Source: an uncultured Lachnospiraceae bacterium | GTDB taxonomy: Bacteria; Bacillota; Clostridia; Lachnospirales; Lachnospiraceae | NCBI GenBank assembly: GCA_902773435.1 | Contig: CACYEN010000071.1 | Span: forward strand, 1-34,245 | DNA length: 34,245 nt | Reading direction: 5' to 3' | Shown here: positions 25,274-33,760 of the stretch, one piece after another | How positions within the stretch are numbered: position 1 is the first letter of the stretch | How the letters are laid out: each line of letters opens with the position of its first letter | The notes under the pieces: generated by a model | Database searches by the model: none | Told to the model about the DNA's origin: nothing | The model's input: only the letters and a program-made list of their open reading frames with translations | Translations under genes and position numbers: made by a program

Positions 25274-25945
25274 TCAGTTCATCAGGAAATGCATGGGTGT
25301 GGTGGACTCGGTCACAATCTCCGCGTTATACGCGCCGTCCGGGAACTTGAATTCCTCGTCATCCAGCGCGACAAAGACGGTTTTGGAGCTGTAGGGTTCC
25401 GCTCTCCTCAGGGTTCCTTCTTTTTCGCCGAGGGACACCCTTCTCTCGGTCGCGGAGTATTTCGACAGCACCCTGAAGTAATCGTAGATCAGGATGACCC
25501 CGTTGCTCACGCTCGCGTAGAGCGTCTCCCCGGCGATTTCCTTCGGAAGGCTCTCTTTATCCTCAAAAACAAGCTCGTAGGATCCGTCCTCAAGAACCGC
25601 GCCCCCGTCAAAATCGATATACAGCCTGAGCTTTTCATTCTGGATGATATCAGTGATATAACCGGTCTTGCCCCCGACACGGACCGGCATGCGAAGGGAG
25701 ACCTGGTCTGTCTGGCTTTCCGGAAGTTCCGCCGACAGGACCCCGTATTCCGACGTGAGTTTCAGGCTCAACGTGTTCTCCATCTTCGTCGTGGAGGCGT
25801 ATACGAGGAACCCAAGAAGAAACGCGATGATCGCGGCGAGAAGCATCCAGATCCGGGGACTTGTGACGCGCAGGTAGTCGTGCAGCTGTTCCGGGGAGGA
25901 AATACGTTCGATGCTCTCTTTTCTGAAGATCTTTTCCTTATCCAT
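25274..25945 (-). CDS. NHLM system secretion protein, short HlyD-like membrane anchor
   Basis: First gene of the exporter operon, 223 residues. The N-terminus (FRKESIERISSPEQLHDYLRVT, then a transmembrane helix at about 33-50) is characteristic of NHLM bacteriocin system secretion proteins of the HlyD membrane-fusion class. The rest is a small beta-rich extracytoplasmic region. Full-length relatives have long coiled-coil and barrel domains; this one lacks any visible coiled coil, which fits a single-membrane organism where no periplasm must be bridged. AGGAGGGG lies about 10 bases before the ATG. It probably docks on the two ABC proteins. Confidence 0.8.
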   Translation of the reverse strand: MDKEKIFRKESIERISSPEQLHDYLRVTSPRIWMLLAAIIAFLLGFLVYASTTKMENTLSLKLTSEYGVLSAELPESQTDQVSLRMPVRVGGKTGYITDIIQNEKLRLYIDFDGGAVLEDGSYELVFEDKESLPKEIAGETLYASVSNGVILIYDYFRVLSKYSATERRVSLGEKEGTLRRAEPYSSKTVFVALDDEEFKFPDGAYNAEIVTESTTPMHFLMN

Positions 25946-25999
25946 TTAAAAAGTACCCCTCCTGCTATCCTTTGACGCCATATACGCACAGATATTGAT

Positions 26000-26028
26000 A
26001 TTTTATCACAGGTTCGCGGCACATGAAA
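26000..26028 (-). promoter_or_regulatory. Candidate promoter of the exporter operon
   Basis: On the minus strand TAAAAT (26000-26005) is spaced 17 bases from a weak TTTCAT -35 (26023-26028). It gives a leader of about 50 bases before the adaptor gene. The -35 box touches the terminator hairpin of the preceding gene. Confidence 0.45.
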
Positions 26029-26065
26029 CCCCCGCGCGCCTCTTTATGGGAAGCGCGCGGGGGTT
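26027..26065 (-). terminator. Terminator-like hairpin between the repeat protein gene and the exporter operon
   Basis: Perfect 13-base arms (26027-26039 and 26053-26065; CCCCCGCGCGC core) enclose a 13-base loop. It lies about 80 bases after the stop of the SH3/Cys-repeat gene. On the minus strand only TTT follows the stem, so termination may be partial, leaving room for readthrough into the exporter genes. A smaller hairpin GCAGTT-TTTT-AACTGC lies at 26095-26110. Confidence 0.65.
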
Positions 26066-26142
26066 CCGTCCGGTTCATATATCGTTCTTAATCGGCAGTT
26101 TTTTAACTGCGCGCGGCTGATCTCTATCCGGCCGCTCTCCTT

Positions 26143-27915
26143 TTACTGCATGTTGCTGATCCACTTGTTTCCGGCCCCTTCCTCCACCGCCAGGGCCGCG
26201 AAGTGCGGAGTGCCTTTTCCGAATTCGCCGCTCACCTCAAAGCTGCCCGACACGCTGTTGCCGGCCGCCGGTTCCAGCTCCTCGCCGTCGAGATTGAGGA
26301 CCACATTTCCTTCCCTGAAATCAGGATCGTCTCCGAAGCAGAGGAGCAGGGCTTCATAGATGCACTCCTCGTCGCCCATGTTCGTCAGGTTAAAGCTGTA
26401 GGTCGTGATGCCGCTTCCGTCATCCTCGCCGGAGGCAGGCGTGACCGTCAGCGCCAGGTTGACCGGGGAGTCGAGACTTCCCTGGCCCATCCACTCATCA
26501 TCCGGAATGGAAGCGATCCATGCATTCATCAGCGCGTCGACCTGTGAGGGGAGAATCTTTCCCGCCTCGAACGGGAACCCTTCCGTGGCCGCGAAGGCCG
26601 TAAAGCTGTTGTCGAGCTTCTGGCCGTAGATCCCGTCGAACGCGCCCGGGTCATAGCCGATCGAGCTGATCATCTGCTGGAGCGCCCTGACCGCTTCTCC
26701 GCGGTCGCCCCGTTCGAAACAGGGGCTGAGAGGGATTGTCTCATGCTGTTCGAAACCGCAGTCGAGGCACTTTCTCACGCGCTCACCCGGCGTGTCGCGG
26801 GTCACCTGCGCGATCACCTCCCAGGGTCCGAATTCATGGCGCAGCTTCGCGATGGTCTGCGGCCACGCCACCCCGTCCGGAGTGAAGCCCTGTTCGTTCT
26901 GGAATTTCATGAGCGCCATCTCCGTGCCGCCTCCGAAGATTCCGTCGGCGCCGTCGGCGTTCAGGTAATTCTGGTCCGCAAGCAGCTGCTGGATCTCGCG
27001 GACTTCTTCACCCCGGTCTCCCCTGCGCAGCGTGCCCTCCGGGTCAAAGCTGACCTTCTCCTCCGTGTACCCGCAGACCCTGCAGACGTTCGTCCGTATT
27101 CCGGACGAGTGATCCGTCGCCTCGACGAGAATCTTCGCCTCGAAATCGTGCGGAAGCTTCGGAACGGCCTCCGCCGCGGTGTGTCCGCAGTCCCTGCAGG
27201 TGTGGGTGCGCTCGCCCTCAGACGTGCAGGTCGCCTGCTTCGTCACCTTCCACTCGCCGTAGTTGTGCGGCAGCCTGTCCACTGTCTGGCGCTCCTCATG
27301 TCCGCAGACCCTGCAGGTATGGATGCGCTCGCCCTCGGACGTGCAGGTCGCCTGCTTCGTCACCCTCCACTCGCCGTAACTGTGGGCTTCCTTCGGGATC
27401 GTCTCGCGCTCTTCCCTTCCGCACATGACGCAGCTGCGGACGCGCTCGCCCTCGGACGTGCAGGTCGGGGCTTTTACGACCCGCCAGCCGGAGTATTCGT
27501 GCGGAATGCGGTCAACCTTCTTCACATCTCCGATGCCGCAGATCGGGCAGGACCGGATCATCAATCCGGTCGACGTGCAGGTTGGTTCCTCGATCACCTG
27601 CCAGCTGGTCCACTCGTGCTTGCAGATGGTGGAATCGACGTGGTTGAGACTCATGTTCTCCATCTTGACCCAGCCGTACTGGCCACCGCCGATCGCGATC
27701 TTCGCCCACAGCAGGTTGTCGGTGAACCTGACCACCGAGTGCTTCTCGCCCCTTTCGAGCGTCTTGAGCACGGCAGAGCTCGTATTCGGCTCCTCAAATA
27801 CCCTGACCCCTCCGTGAAGCGAGTAGACAACATCCTTATCTTCCGCGTGCGCGGTCAGCGAAAACGCAAGCAGAAGCAGCGCCATAAGCGGCAGCAGCGC
27901 AAGTATCTTCTTCAT
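26143..27915 (-). CDS. Secreted SH3 / Cys-His repeat / peptidoglycan-binding protein
   Basis: A 590-residue exported protein with a Sec signal peptide (1-25, cleavage after AHA). An SH3-like domain (about 28-90) is followed by a strict 39-residue repeat with conserved His at 100, 139, 178, 217 and 256 and CxxCG pairs in each unit, plus a PTCTSEGER-type motif. A degenerate sixth unit starts at His360 between two peptidoglycan-binding domains (about 295-355, RRGDRGEEVREIQQLL; and 398-462, ERGDRGEAVRALQQM). The C-terminus (485-590) is a beta-rich domain. I start at 27915, which has AAGGAGGT seven bases upstream, not at the longer frame. The Cys/His units look like zinc-ribbon or disulfide modules. 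Located directly before the NHLM exporter, it may act at the cell wall with it; the function is unknown. Confidence 0.85.
   Translation of the reverse strand: MKKILALLPLMALLLLAFSLTAHAEDKDVVYSLHGGVRVFEEPNTSSAVLKTLERGEKHSVVRFTDNLLWAKIAIGGGQYGWVKMENMSLNHVDSTICKHEWTSWQVIEEPTCTSTGLMIRSCPICGIGDVKKVDRIPHEYSGWRVVKAPTCTSEGERVRSCVMCGREERETIPKEAHSYGEWRVTKQATCTSEGERIHTCRVCGHEERQTVDRLPHNYGEWKVTKQATCTSEGERTHTCRDCGHTAAEAVPKLPHDFEAKILVEATDHSSGIRTNVCRVCGYTEEKVSFDPEGTLRRGDRGEEVREIQQLLADQNYLNADGADGIFGGGTEMALMKFQNEQGFTPDGVAWPQTIAKLRHEFGPWEVIAQVTRDTPGERVRKCLDCGFEQHETIPLSPCFERGDRGEAVRALQQMISSIGYDPGAFDGIYGQKLDNSFTAFAATEGFPFEAGKILPSQVDALMNAWIASIPDDEWMGQGSLDSPVNLALTVTPASGEDDGSGITTYSFNLTNMGDEECIYEALLLCFGDDPDFREGNVVLNLDGEELEPAAGNSVSGSFEVSGEFGKGTPHFAALAVEEGAGNKWISNMQ
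27034..27618 (-). repeat. Five tandem 117-bp units coding the Cys/His repeats
   Basis: Five consecutive 39-codon units are visible. The middle ones are nearly identical in DNA: the stretch beginning TGCGCTCGCCCTC recurs at about 27207 and 27324, exactly 117 bases apart, and a shorter version is found near 27441. The first and last units are more diverged. This is a sign of recent unit duplication or gene conversion. Confidence 0.85.
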
Positions 27916-28100
27916 TTTCCTTACCTCCTTCTTCATGATTCAGTGAAACTTTTATTCTTTATTTCCAATTTCCCGCAGCGGGTTCGTGCGTCGCCGCGGA
28001 TACCATTCTATCTGTTTATACGGACAGGAACGCGGCAGGGACAGTCACAATTACAAATTTTCCGCCGCTCCGTCCCGGCCGCCCTCCCGTCCCGCTCTCG

Positions 28101-28129
28101 TTGCGCCATCTCTCTCCCGGCGCTATAAT
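28101..28129 (+). promoter_or_regulatory. Promoter of the exonuclease III gene
   Basis: TTGCGC (28101-28106), a 17-base spacer and a perfect TATAAT (28124-28129) form a sigma-A-type promoter 25 bases before the start codon. The 238-base gap 27916-28153 also must hold the divergent promoter of the secreted repeat protein, for which I see only weak candidates (TATAAA at about 28015-28020). Confidence 0.8.
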
Positions 28130-28153
28130 ATGGGCATCTACCGGAGGTATATT

Positions 28154-28981
28154 ATGAAATTCATTTCCTGGAACATCGACTCCCTCAATGCCGCGCTCAC
28201 GTCGGACAGCCCGCGCGCCGCCCTGACAAGGGACGTACTCGGAAGGATCGCCGCGGAACAGGCGGACATCATCGCGATCGAGGAAACCAAACTCCCGGCC
28301 GCCGGAATGAGCGCGAAGCACCGGGAGGAGCTCGCCCGCCTCTTCCCGGGCTATGACTTTGCCCTCATCAGTTCGCGGGAACCGGCGAGAAAAGGCTACG
28401 CCGGAACGATGGCCCTCTACAGGGCCGGTCTCCCGGTCAGGGCCGACTACCCGGCAATCGGCGCCCCGGAACCCATGGACTCCGAGGGCCGCATGATCAC
28501 GCTCGAACTGCCGGGGCTCTATTTCAATCTGGTCTACACGCCGAATGCCGGCGACGGCCTGAGAAGGCTCCCCGAAAGACAGGTCTGGGACCGGAAGTAC
28601 GCGGAGTACCTGCAGAAGCTGGACGCCTCCCTCCCGGTCATCGCCTGCGGGGATTTCAACGTCGCCCACACGGAGATCGATCTCGCCAACCCGGAGGCAA
28701 ACCACCGCTCCGCCGGGTTTACCGACGAGGAGAGGGAGGGGTTCTCCCGCCTCCTTGGCTGCGGGTTCACCGACACGTTCCGCCACGTCCACGGCGATGT
28801 GACGGGCGCCTATTCGTGGTGGGCGCAGCGGGTCAGGACAAGCAAGATCAACAACTCGGGGTGGAGGATCGACTACTTCCTGTGCAGCAGGAGGATCGCG
28901 GACCGGGTGGTCCGGTCTGAGATCATGGACTCGGGGACCCGCCAGGACCACGCCCCGATTCTTCTGGAGGCGAAGGTCTAG
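28154..28981 (+). CDS. xth: Exodeoxyribonuclease III (Xth/ExoA family)
   Basis: AP endonuclease and 3'-5' exonuclease of base excision repair. The 275 residues show the endonuclease/exonuclease/phosphatase fold: FISWNIDSLNAA at the start, the metal-binding Glu in AIEETK, the ACGDFNVAH motif with catalytic Asp and Asn, WRIDYFLCS, and the final RQDHAPI with the catalytic His. GGAGGT lies five bases before the ATG. It is the only plus-strand gene in the window, with its own promoter and a shared terminator facing the beta-xylosidase gene. Confidence 0.95.
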   Translation: MKFISWNIDSLNAALTSDSPRAALTRDVLGRIAAEQADIIAIEETKLPAAGMSAKHREELARLFPGYDFALISSREPARKGYAGTMALYRAGLPVRADYPAIGAPEPMDSEGRMITLELPGLYFNLVYTPNAGDGLRRLPERQVWDRKYAEYLQKLDASLPVIACGDFNVAHTEIDLANPEANHRSAGFTDEEREGFSRLLGCGFTDTFRHVHGDVTGAYSWWAQRVRTSKINNSGWRIDYFLCSRRIADRVVRSEIMDSGTRQDHAPILLEAKV

Positions 28982-29006
28982 AAACTGACGGCTTTTTATA
29001 CAGAGA

Positions 29007-29052
29007 GACGGGCCGCGGCGCCGGGAACCCTTCCCCGGCGCCGCGGCCCGTC
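29007..29052. terminator. Bidirectional terminator between convergent genes
   Basis: Perfect 19-base arms (29007-29025 and 29034-29052) enclose an 8-base loop. It lies between the stop of the plus-strand exonuclease gene and the stop of the minus-strand xylosidase gene. TCTTCTCT follows on the plus strand and pyrimidine-rich sequence on the minus strand, so it can serve both genes. Confidence 0.85.
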
Positions 29053-29070
29053 TTCTCTCAGTTCAGCCGA

Positions 29071-31053
29071 TTATAAAACCTCGTACTCGCCCTTCCCTTC
29101 GGCGAACGGGCCCGGCAGGATATCCGTCCCGCGGTGACCCCCGAAGTAGTCCTCGTTGAATATGATATCCGTTCCGTCCGGATTCTCGAACCTCTGCTCC
29201 GGCTCGAACGCCGGCAGCAGGTTCCCCGAATTCATCATCCCGCAGCGGAAGTCCCCGAGGAGTTCATATACGTTCGTCTTAAGGACGGCGCTTCCGTCCT
29301 CTTTCGTCTCAAGTTCGACATAGGCGGCGGATTCGGCGTCCACCAGGTTCCGCTCCTCCTTCGCGTAGGCTTTCGCGCCGGCGAAGTAGGCGTTTCCCTC
29401 GATCTGCACCGGAAGCGGACTGAAATGGTACACCCCGAGCTTGCCCATATCCGGTGTCTCGTTATCGAGCTCGAAATGCGGGATCCACTCGTCGTACGTC
29501 GGATACGGATCCATCACATGGGTTCCGGCTTCCCTGTTCTCCGTCTCGCCGAGGCTCCTGGAGGGCCATTTCTGAACAAAGATGTTGTTGCAGAAGCGGT
29601 CGTCGCCGTGGAGGATGGTCATGAAGCCCATCACCTCCGTCCTGTGATGCATGTGATACGGGGTGTAGCGCTGGCGGAGCACGCCTTCCACGACCGAGTC
29701 CACCCCGTTTCCGACGCAGGTGATCGCGCCGCAGATCAGGTTGTGGACCATCGCCGTTCCCTGGGTCACGAGGCGGATCGTCGCGTCCGAGAGAAGGATG
29801 TTGTTGTCGATCAGCGTCGGGCCGTGGCTGACCTCGACGAAGATATCCTGGCTGCCCATCCCGCCCTCAAGCGGCTTCGCGAAATCGGGCTTCTGGTTGT
29901 CGTGAAGCAGGTTCTGGGAGATGCGGGTCCCCTGGGCTTCCCAGTCCGTCCAGATCCCCATCGTGCAGTGGTGGATGTGGTTTCTTCTCATGACCACATC
30001 GATCGCCGCGTGCATCTTGATGCCCGCGATCTCGGCACCGCCGAGCTCCATCATGTTGTTGATGTGATGGATGTGGTTGTCCTCGATCAGGGAGAAGACG
30101 CCGCCCATTCTTCCGATGATGCCGCCCTGCTCGCAGTGGTGGATGTTGTTGCGGCGGATTATATGGCTGCCGACCTTCTCCTTCAGCCAGCCGTGGTACT
30201 GGCCCCGGCAGACCGCGTCCCGCTCCATCTGGGTCGGGCTCTTCAGGTGCCTCACCGTGAAGTAGTGGTCATTTTCCGGGTCGAGGTACTTGCCGAGCGA
30301 GATTCCCGCGCACTTGCTGAAGCTGATCTCGCAGTCCTCTATGATCCATCCCTTTGACCAGTGGGGCCCGATCATGCCATCCTGGAACGCCGCGGGCGGA
30401 GCCCACGTCGTGGCGGCCTTCGTGACCGCAAATCCGCTCACCGTGATGTATCCGACGCCGGTTTTGTCCGGGAAGAAGCATTCGCGGCGGACATTGATCT
30501 CGACGCAGACCGAATTCGGATCCTTGTCCTTAAAGTTCACGTAGAACACCGTGCAGCCGTCCCGCTGCTCGGCGTACCACTTGTAGACCGAGTTCTCCGG
30601 ATCCCACGAGCACTCCCAGACTTCGCCCTTCTCGCACTCCCCGACGGAGCCCGCCTCGTAGAGCGCCTGCCCGTCGATATAGACGGCGCCGGTGTGCTTC
30701 GTCCTTCCGGCGAAGTACCAGTCCCCGTAGACGTACGTCGTGTAGGGGTTGTACGACCCGAAGATGCCGTTGTCGACGCTCGCCGTCCAGACCGTGCTCC
30801 TGAAGGGCTTCCATCCCTCGAGCACTTCCGCGCCCGTGATGACGGCGCCGAGGGGTTCGACGCTCCTGTAGGTGATCCGCGCGTCCTCCCTGCCGCCGTT
30901 TACGGGATTCACGTACTCGCGGTAGATGCCCGGGTATACGAGCACCTCGTCCCCGGCTTCCGCGATCCGCGCGGCGTCTCCGATCCTCTGAAACGGGGCG
31001 CTCTCCGTCCCGCTGCCGCCCCTCCGGGCGGAGGCATCGACATAATACTTCAT
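29071..31053 (-). CDS. GH120-type beta-xylosidase (right-handed beta-helix)
   Basis: Exo-acting glycosidase that releases xylose from xylo-oligosaccharides, cytoplasmic since no signal peptide is present. The 660 residues resemble the Thermoanaerobacterium XylC family as I remember it: GDEVLVYPGIYREYVNP near the start, FGSYNPYTTYVYGDW, VEINVRRECFFPDKTGVGYITV, TTWAPP, IGPHWSKGWIIEDCEI, KVGSHIIRRNNI. Probable catalytic residues are Asp370 in WTDWEAQGTR (nucleophile) and Glu407 in IFVEVSHGP (acid/base). A segment of about 15 residues is inserted between them (KPDFAKPLEGGMGSQ). It has its own strong promoter and AAGGAGG site. No transporter or regulator for xylosides is adjacent. Confidence 0.87.
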   Translation of the reverse strand: MKYYVDASARRGGSGTESAPFQRIGDAARIAEAGDEVLVYPGIYREYVNPVNGGREDARITYRSVEPLGAVITGAEVLEGWKPFRSTVWTASVDNGIFGSYNPYTTYVYGDWYFAGRTKHTGAVYIDGQALYEAGSVGECEKGEVWECSWDPENSVYKWYAEQRDGCTVFYVNFKDKDPNSVCVEINVRRECFFPDKTGVGYITVSGFAVTKAATTWAPPAAFQDGMIGPHWSKGWIIEDCEISFSKCAGISLGKYLDPENDHYFTVRHLKSPTQMERDAVCRGQYHGWLKEKVGSHIIRRNNIHHCEQGGIIGRMGGVFSLIEDNHIHHINNMMELGGAEIAGIKMHAAIDVVMRRNHIHHCTMGIWTDWEAQGTRISQNLLHDNQKPDFAKPLEGGMGSQDIFVEVSHGPTLIDNNILLSDATIRLVTQGTAMVHNLICGAITCVGNGVDSVVEGVLRQRYTPYHMHHRTEVMGFMTILHGDDRFCNNIFVQKWPSRSLGETENREAGTHVMDPYPTYDEWIPHFELDNETPDMGKLGVYHFSPLPVQIEGNAYFAGAKAYAKEERNLVDAESAAYVELETKEDGSAVLKTNVYELLGDFRCGMMNSGNLLPAFEPEQRFENPDGTDIIFNEDYFGGHRGTDILPGPFAEGKGEYEVL

Positions 31054-31123
31054 CTTGAGAATCCTCCTTCTTCACACCGTCTCATTCATGCCCGCAGGCG
31101 CGCATGGTGACTATGACGTCAGC

Positions 31124-31152
31124 ATCATATCACACGTGAAAGCGGATGTCAT
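31124..31152 (-). promoter_or_regulatory. Promoter of the beta-xylosidase gene
   Basis: On the minus strand ATGACA (31147-31152), a 17-base spacer and TATGAT (31124-31129) with TGA upstream (extended -10 TGATATGAT) give a near-consensus promoter about 70 bases before the start codon. It lies in the 142-base gap after trpA. No clear trpA terminator with T-run is seen in that gap. Confidence 0.75.
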
Positions 31153-31195
31153 TCGTGCCCGCGCGAAATGAGGGTTCGCGGAAAGAATACCGCCT

Positions 31196-31972
31196 TCAGG
31201 CCTCCCGGACCGCGTCCTTCATCGTCCTCACATATTCCCCTATGCGCGCGGGAGCCTCCCTGCCGTACTTCTCGAGATAGCGGATGATCGCCGATCCGAC
31301 GATGACTCCGTCCGCGATGCCGGCCATCTTCCTCGCCTGCTCCGGCGTGGAGATTCCGAAACCGATCGCGCACGGCACGTCCGTGTTCTCCCGGACGGCG
31401 TCCACGACGGACTGAAGGTCCGTCCTGATCTCGCTCCTCACCCCGGTCACGCCGAGGCTCGAGACGATGTAGATGAACCCTTCCGCCTCCGCGGCGATCC
31501 TCCCGATCCTCTGCCTGGACGTCGGCGCGATGAGCGAGATCAGGTCGAGCCCGTACTTCGCACAGAGCGGGTGGAACTCCTCCTTCTCCTCAAAAGGCAG
31601 GTCCGGAAGGATCAGTCCGTCCATCCCGACTTCCCCCGCCGTCCGGATGAATCTCTCCGCCCCGTAGGAGAACACGACGTTCGCGTAAGTCATGAAGACC
31701 ATCGGGACCGTCACTTCTCTCCGGAGTTCCCGGACAAACTCAAAGATCCTGTCCGTCGTCACGCCGCCGGAGAGAGCGCGCAGGTTCGCCCCCTGGATCA
31801 CCGGGCCTTCCGCCGTCGGATCGGAGAACGGGATTCCGAGCTCGATCAGGTCCGCCCCGTTTTCCGCCGCCTCCCTGACCGATGCCGCGGTCGTCTCAAG
31901 ATCCGGGTCCCCGCAGGTGATAAACGGAATAAATGCCTTGCCGTTTCTGAACGCTTCGCTGATTCTACTCAT
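31196..31972 (-). CDS. trpA: Tryptophan synthase alpha subunit TrpA
   Basis: Cleaves indole-3-glycerol phosphate to indole and glyceraldehyde-3-phosphate; indole is channelled to TrpB. The 258 residues form the TIM barrel with FITCGDPD near the start and [18 protein letters not shown], which carries the catalytic Glu44. The second catalytic acid, Asp60 of Salmonella TrpA in LADGP, is here Glu55 in TAEGP. The start overlaps the trpB stop by 8 bases, showing tight translational coupling. It is the last gene of the trp operon. Confidence 0.97.
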   Translation of the reverse strand: MSRISEAFRNGKAFIPFITCGDPDLETTAASVREAAENGADLIELGIPFSDPTAEGPVIQGANLRALSGGVTTDRIFEFVRELRREVTVPMVFMTYANVVFSYGAERFIRTAGEVGMDGLILPDLPFEEKEEFHPLCAKYGLDLISLIAPTSRQRIGRIAAEAEGFIYIVSSLGVTGVRSEIRTDLQSVVDAVRENTDVPCAIGFGISTPEQARKMAGIADGVIVGSAIIRYLEKYGREAPARIGEYVRTMKDAVREA

Positions 31973-33155
31973 AGATATTCTCCCCCCTGTAGCGGGCGAT
32001 GGCCGCGCAGTCCTTGTCGCCTCTTCCGGATACGGTGATCACGACGATTTTGTCCCTGCCCATCTCCGGGGCGATCTTCATGGCGTATGCCACGGCGTGG
32101 GCGGACTCGATCGCGGGGATAATCCCCTCGGTCTTCGCCAGGTATTCGAAGGCGCAGACCGCCTCCTCGTCCGTGACTGCCACGTATTCCGCCCGTCCGC
32201 TGTCGTTCAGGTACGCGTGTTCCGGTCCGATCCCCGGGTAATCCAGGCCCGCGGAAATGGAATAAACCGGAGCGATCTGCCCGTACTCGTCCTGACAGAA
32301 GTAGGACTTCATCCCGTGGAAGATCCCGATCTTTCCGACGGCGATCGTCGCAGCGGTGTCCGGGGTATCGATGCCCCTGCCGGCGGCCTCGCACCCGATC
32401 AGCCGGACCTCCCTGTCCCCTATGAAGTGGTAGAAGCTTCCGATCGCGTTGGAGCCCCCTCCGACGCAGGCGAGGACGGCGTCCGGAAGCCTTCCCTCCT
32501 TCTCAAGGATCTGCTCCCTGATCTCCCTCGAGATGACGGCCTGGAAATCGCGCACGATCGTCGGAAACGGGTGCGGCCCCATGACGGATCCGAGGCAGTA
32601 GTGGGTGTCGTCGATCCTGGACGTCCACTCCCGCATCGCCTCAGACACCGCGTCCTTGAGCGTGGCCGTTCCCGTCCTGACCGGGATGACCTCGGCGCCG
32701 AGCAGGCGCATGCGGTAGACGTTTAAAGCCTGACGGACCGTGTCCTCCTCGCCCATGAAGGCGACGCACTCCATGTTCATGAGGGCCGCCGCTGTCGCCG
32801 TCGCGACGCCGTGCTGGCCGGCGCCGGTCTCCGCGATCAGGCGCGTCTTGCCCATCTTCTTCGCGAGGAGCGCCTGGCCGAGCACGTTGTTGATCTTGTG
32901 AGCCCCGGTGTGGTTGAGATCCTCCCTCTTCAGGTAGATCCTGGCGCCCCCGAGATCCTCCGTCATCTTCGAGGCGAAGTAGAGCCTCGACGGCCGTCCG
33001 GCGTATTCGTTGAGGAGCTCCGTCAGCTCCCGGTTGAATTCCGGGTCATTTTTGTAATGGTTATATGCCTCTTCCAGTTCGATCACCGCGTTCATCAGCG
33101 TCTCGGGTATGTACTGGCCGCCGTGCACGCCAAACCGTCCGTTCGGATTCGTCAT
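31965..33155 (-). CDS. trpB: Tryptophan synthase beta subunit TrpB
   Basis: PLP enzyme that makes tryptophan from indole and serine. The 396 residues are the normal TrpB1 length. The PLP lysine is Lys87 in HTGAHKINN, the phosphate loop is [13 protein letters not shown], and the family motifs [16 protein letters not shown] and [10 protein letters not shown] are present. The ATG overlaps the trpF stop (ATGA), and its 3' end overlaps trpA, so trpF-B-A are translationally coupled. Confidence 0.98.
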   Translation of the reverse strand: MTNPNGRFGVHGGQYIPETLMNAVIELEEAYNHYKNDPEFNRELTELLNEYAGRPSRLYFASKMTEDLGGARIYLKREDLNHTGAHKINNVLGQALLAKKMGKTRLIAETGAGQHGVATATAAALMNMECVAFMGEEDTVRQALNVYRMRLLGAEVIPVRTGTATLKDAVSEAMREWTSRIDDTHYCLGSVMGPHPFPTIVRDFQAVISREIREQILEKEGRLPDAVLACVGGGSNAIGSFYHFIGDREVRLIGCEAAGRGIDTPDTAATIAVGKIGIFHGMKSYFCQDEYGQIAPVYSISAGLDYPGIGPEHAYLNDSGRAEYVAVTDEEAVCAFEYLAKTEGIIPAIESAHAVAYAMKIAPEMGRDKIVVITVSGRGDKDCAAIARYRGENIYE

Positions 33156-33760
33156 CTTTGTCCTTCCTTTCTGACAGCGGCTGCAAATGCCGCCATTTTC
33201 TCCCTGTCCTTCCTGCCGTCCGTCTCAATCCCGGAGCTGACGTCCACCGCGAACGGGCGGAGCAGGCGCACAGCCTCCCCGACATTTCCGGGATCGAGTC
33301 CCCCCGCGAGGAAATACGGCCTTCCGATGTCCCGTATGAGATCCCAGTCGAACGCGCGCCCGGTGCCCGCCCCCGAATCGAGCAGCACAAAGTCCGCCGG
33401 ACTCTCCCGCGCAGCCAGGATATCCTCCCCGGATCTCACGCGGAACGCCTGGATGACCGGTCTGTCCGTGAGTTTCCGGAGCTCTTCGATATAGAGCCCG
33501 TCCTCATCCCCGTGGAGCTGGGCGATATCGATCACCCCGGCCCGGAGGAGGTCCGCGACGCGGCCGGGGGATTCGTTTACGAAAACCCCCACCGCCCGGA
33601 TGTCCGGCGACAGGATGTCCCTCATCTCCCGCGCGAGTTCCGGCGGGACCGCCCGCCTGCTCTTCTCCGCGAACACAAAGCCGGCATACTCGGGCCTGAT
33701 CTCATTCGCGGCTTCCGCGTCGCGGAGGCGGGTCAGGCCGCACATCTTGATCCGCGTCAC
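33152..33760 (-). CDS. trpF: Phosphoribosylanthranilate isomerase TrpF
   Basis: Amadori isomerase of tryptophan synthesis, converting N-(5-phosphoribosyl)anthranilate to CdRP. The 202-residue TIM barrel has catalytic Cys7 in [33 protein letters not shown] and the catalytic Asp in [15 protein letters not shown], followed by [10 protein letters not shown]. It starts with a GTG that overlaps the trpC stop (GTGA) and its stop overlaps trpB. Confidence 0.96.
   Translation of the reverse strand: MTRIKMCGLTRLRDAEAANEIRPEYAGFVFAEKSRRAVPPELAREMRDILSPDIRAVGVFVNESPGRVADLLRAGVIDIAQLHGDEDGLYIEELRKLTDRPVIQAFRVRSGEDILAARESPADFVLLDSGAGTGRAFDWDLIRDIGRPYFLAGGLDPGNVGEAVRLLRPFAVDVSSGIETDGRKDREKMAAFAAAVRKEGQR

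Noticed and set aside
31054..31195. trpA terminator
   Set aside because: Only weak GC-rich pairing near 31160-31180 without a T-run; not strong enough to annotate.
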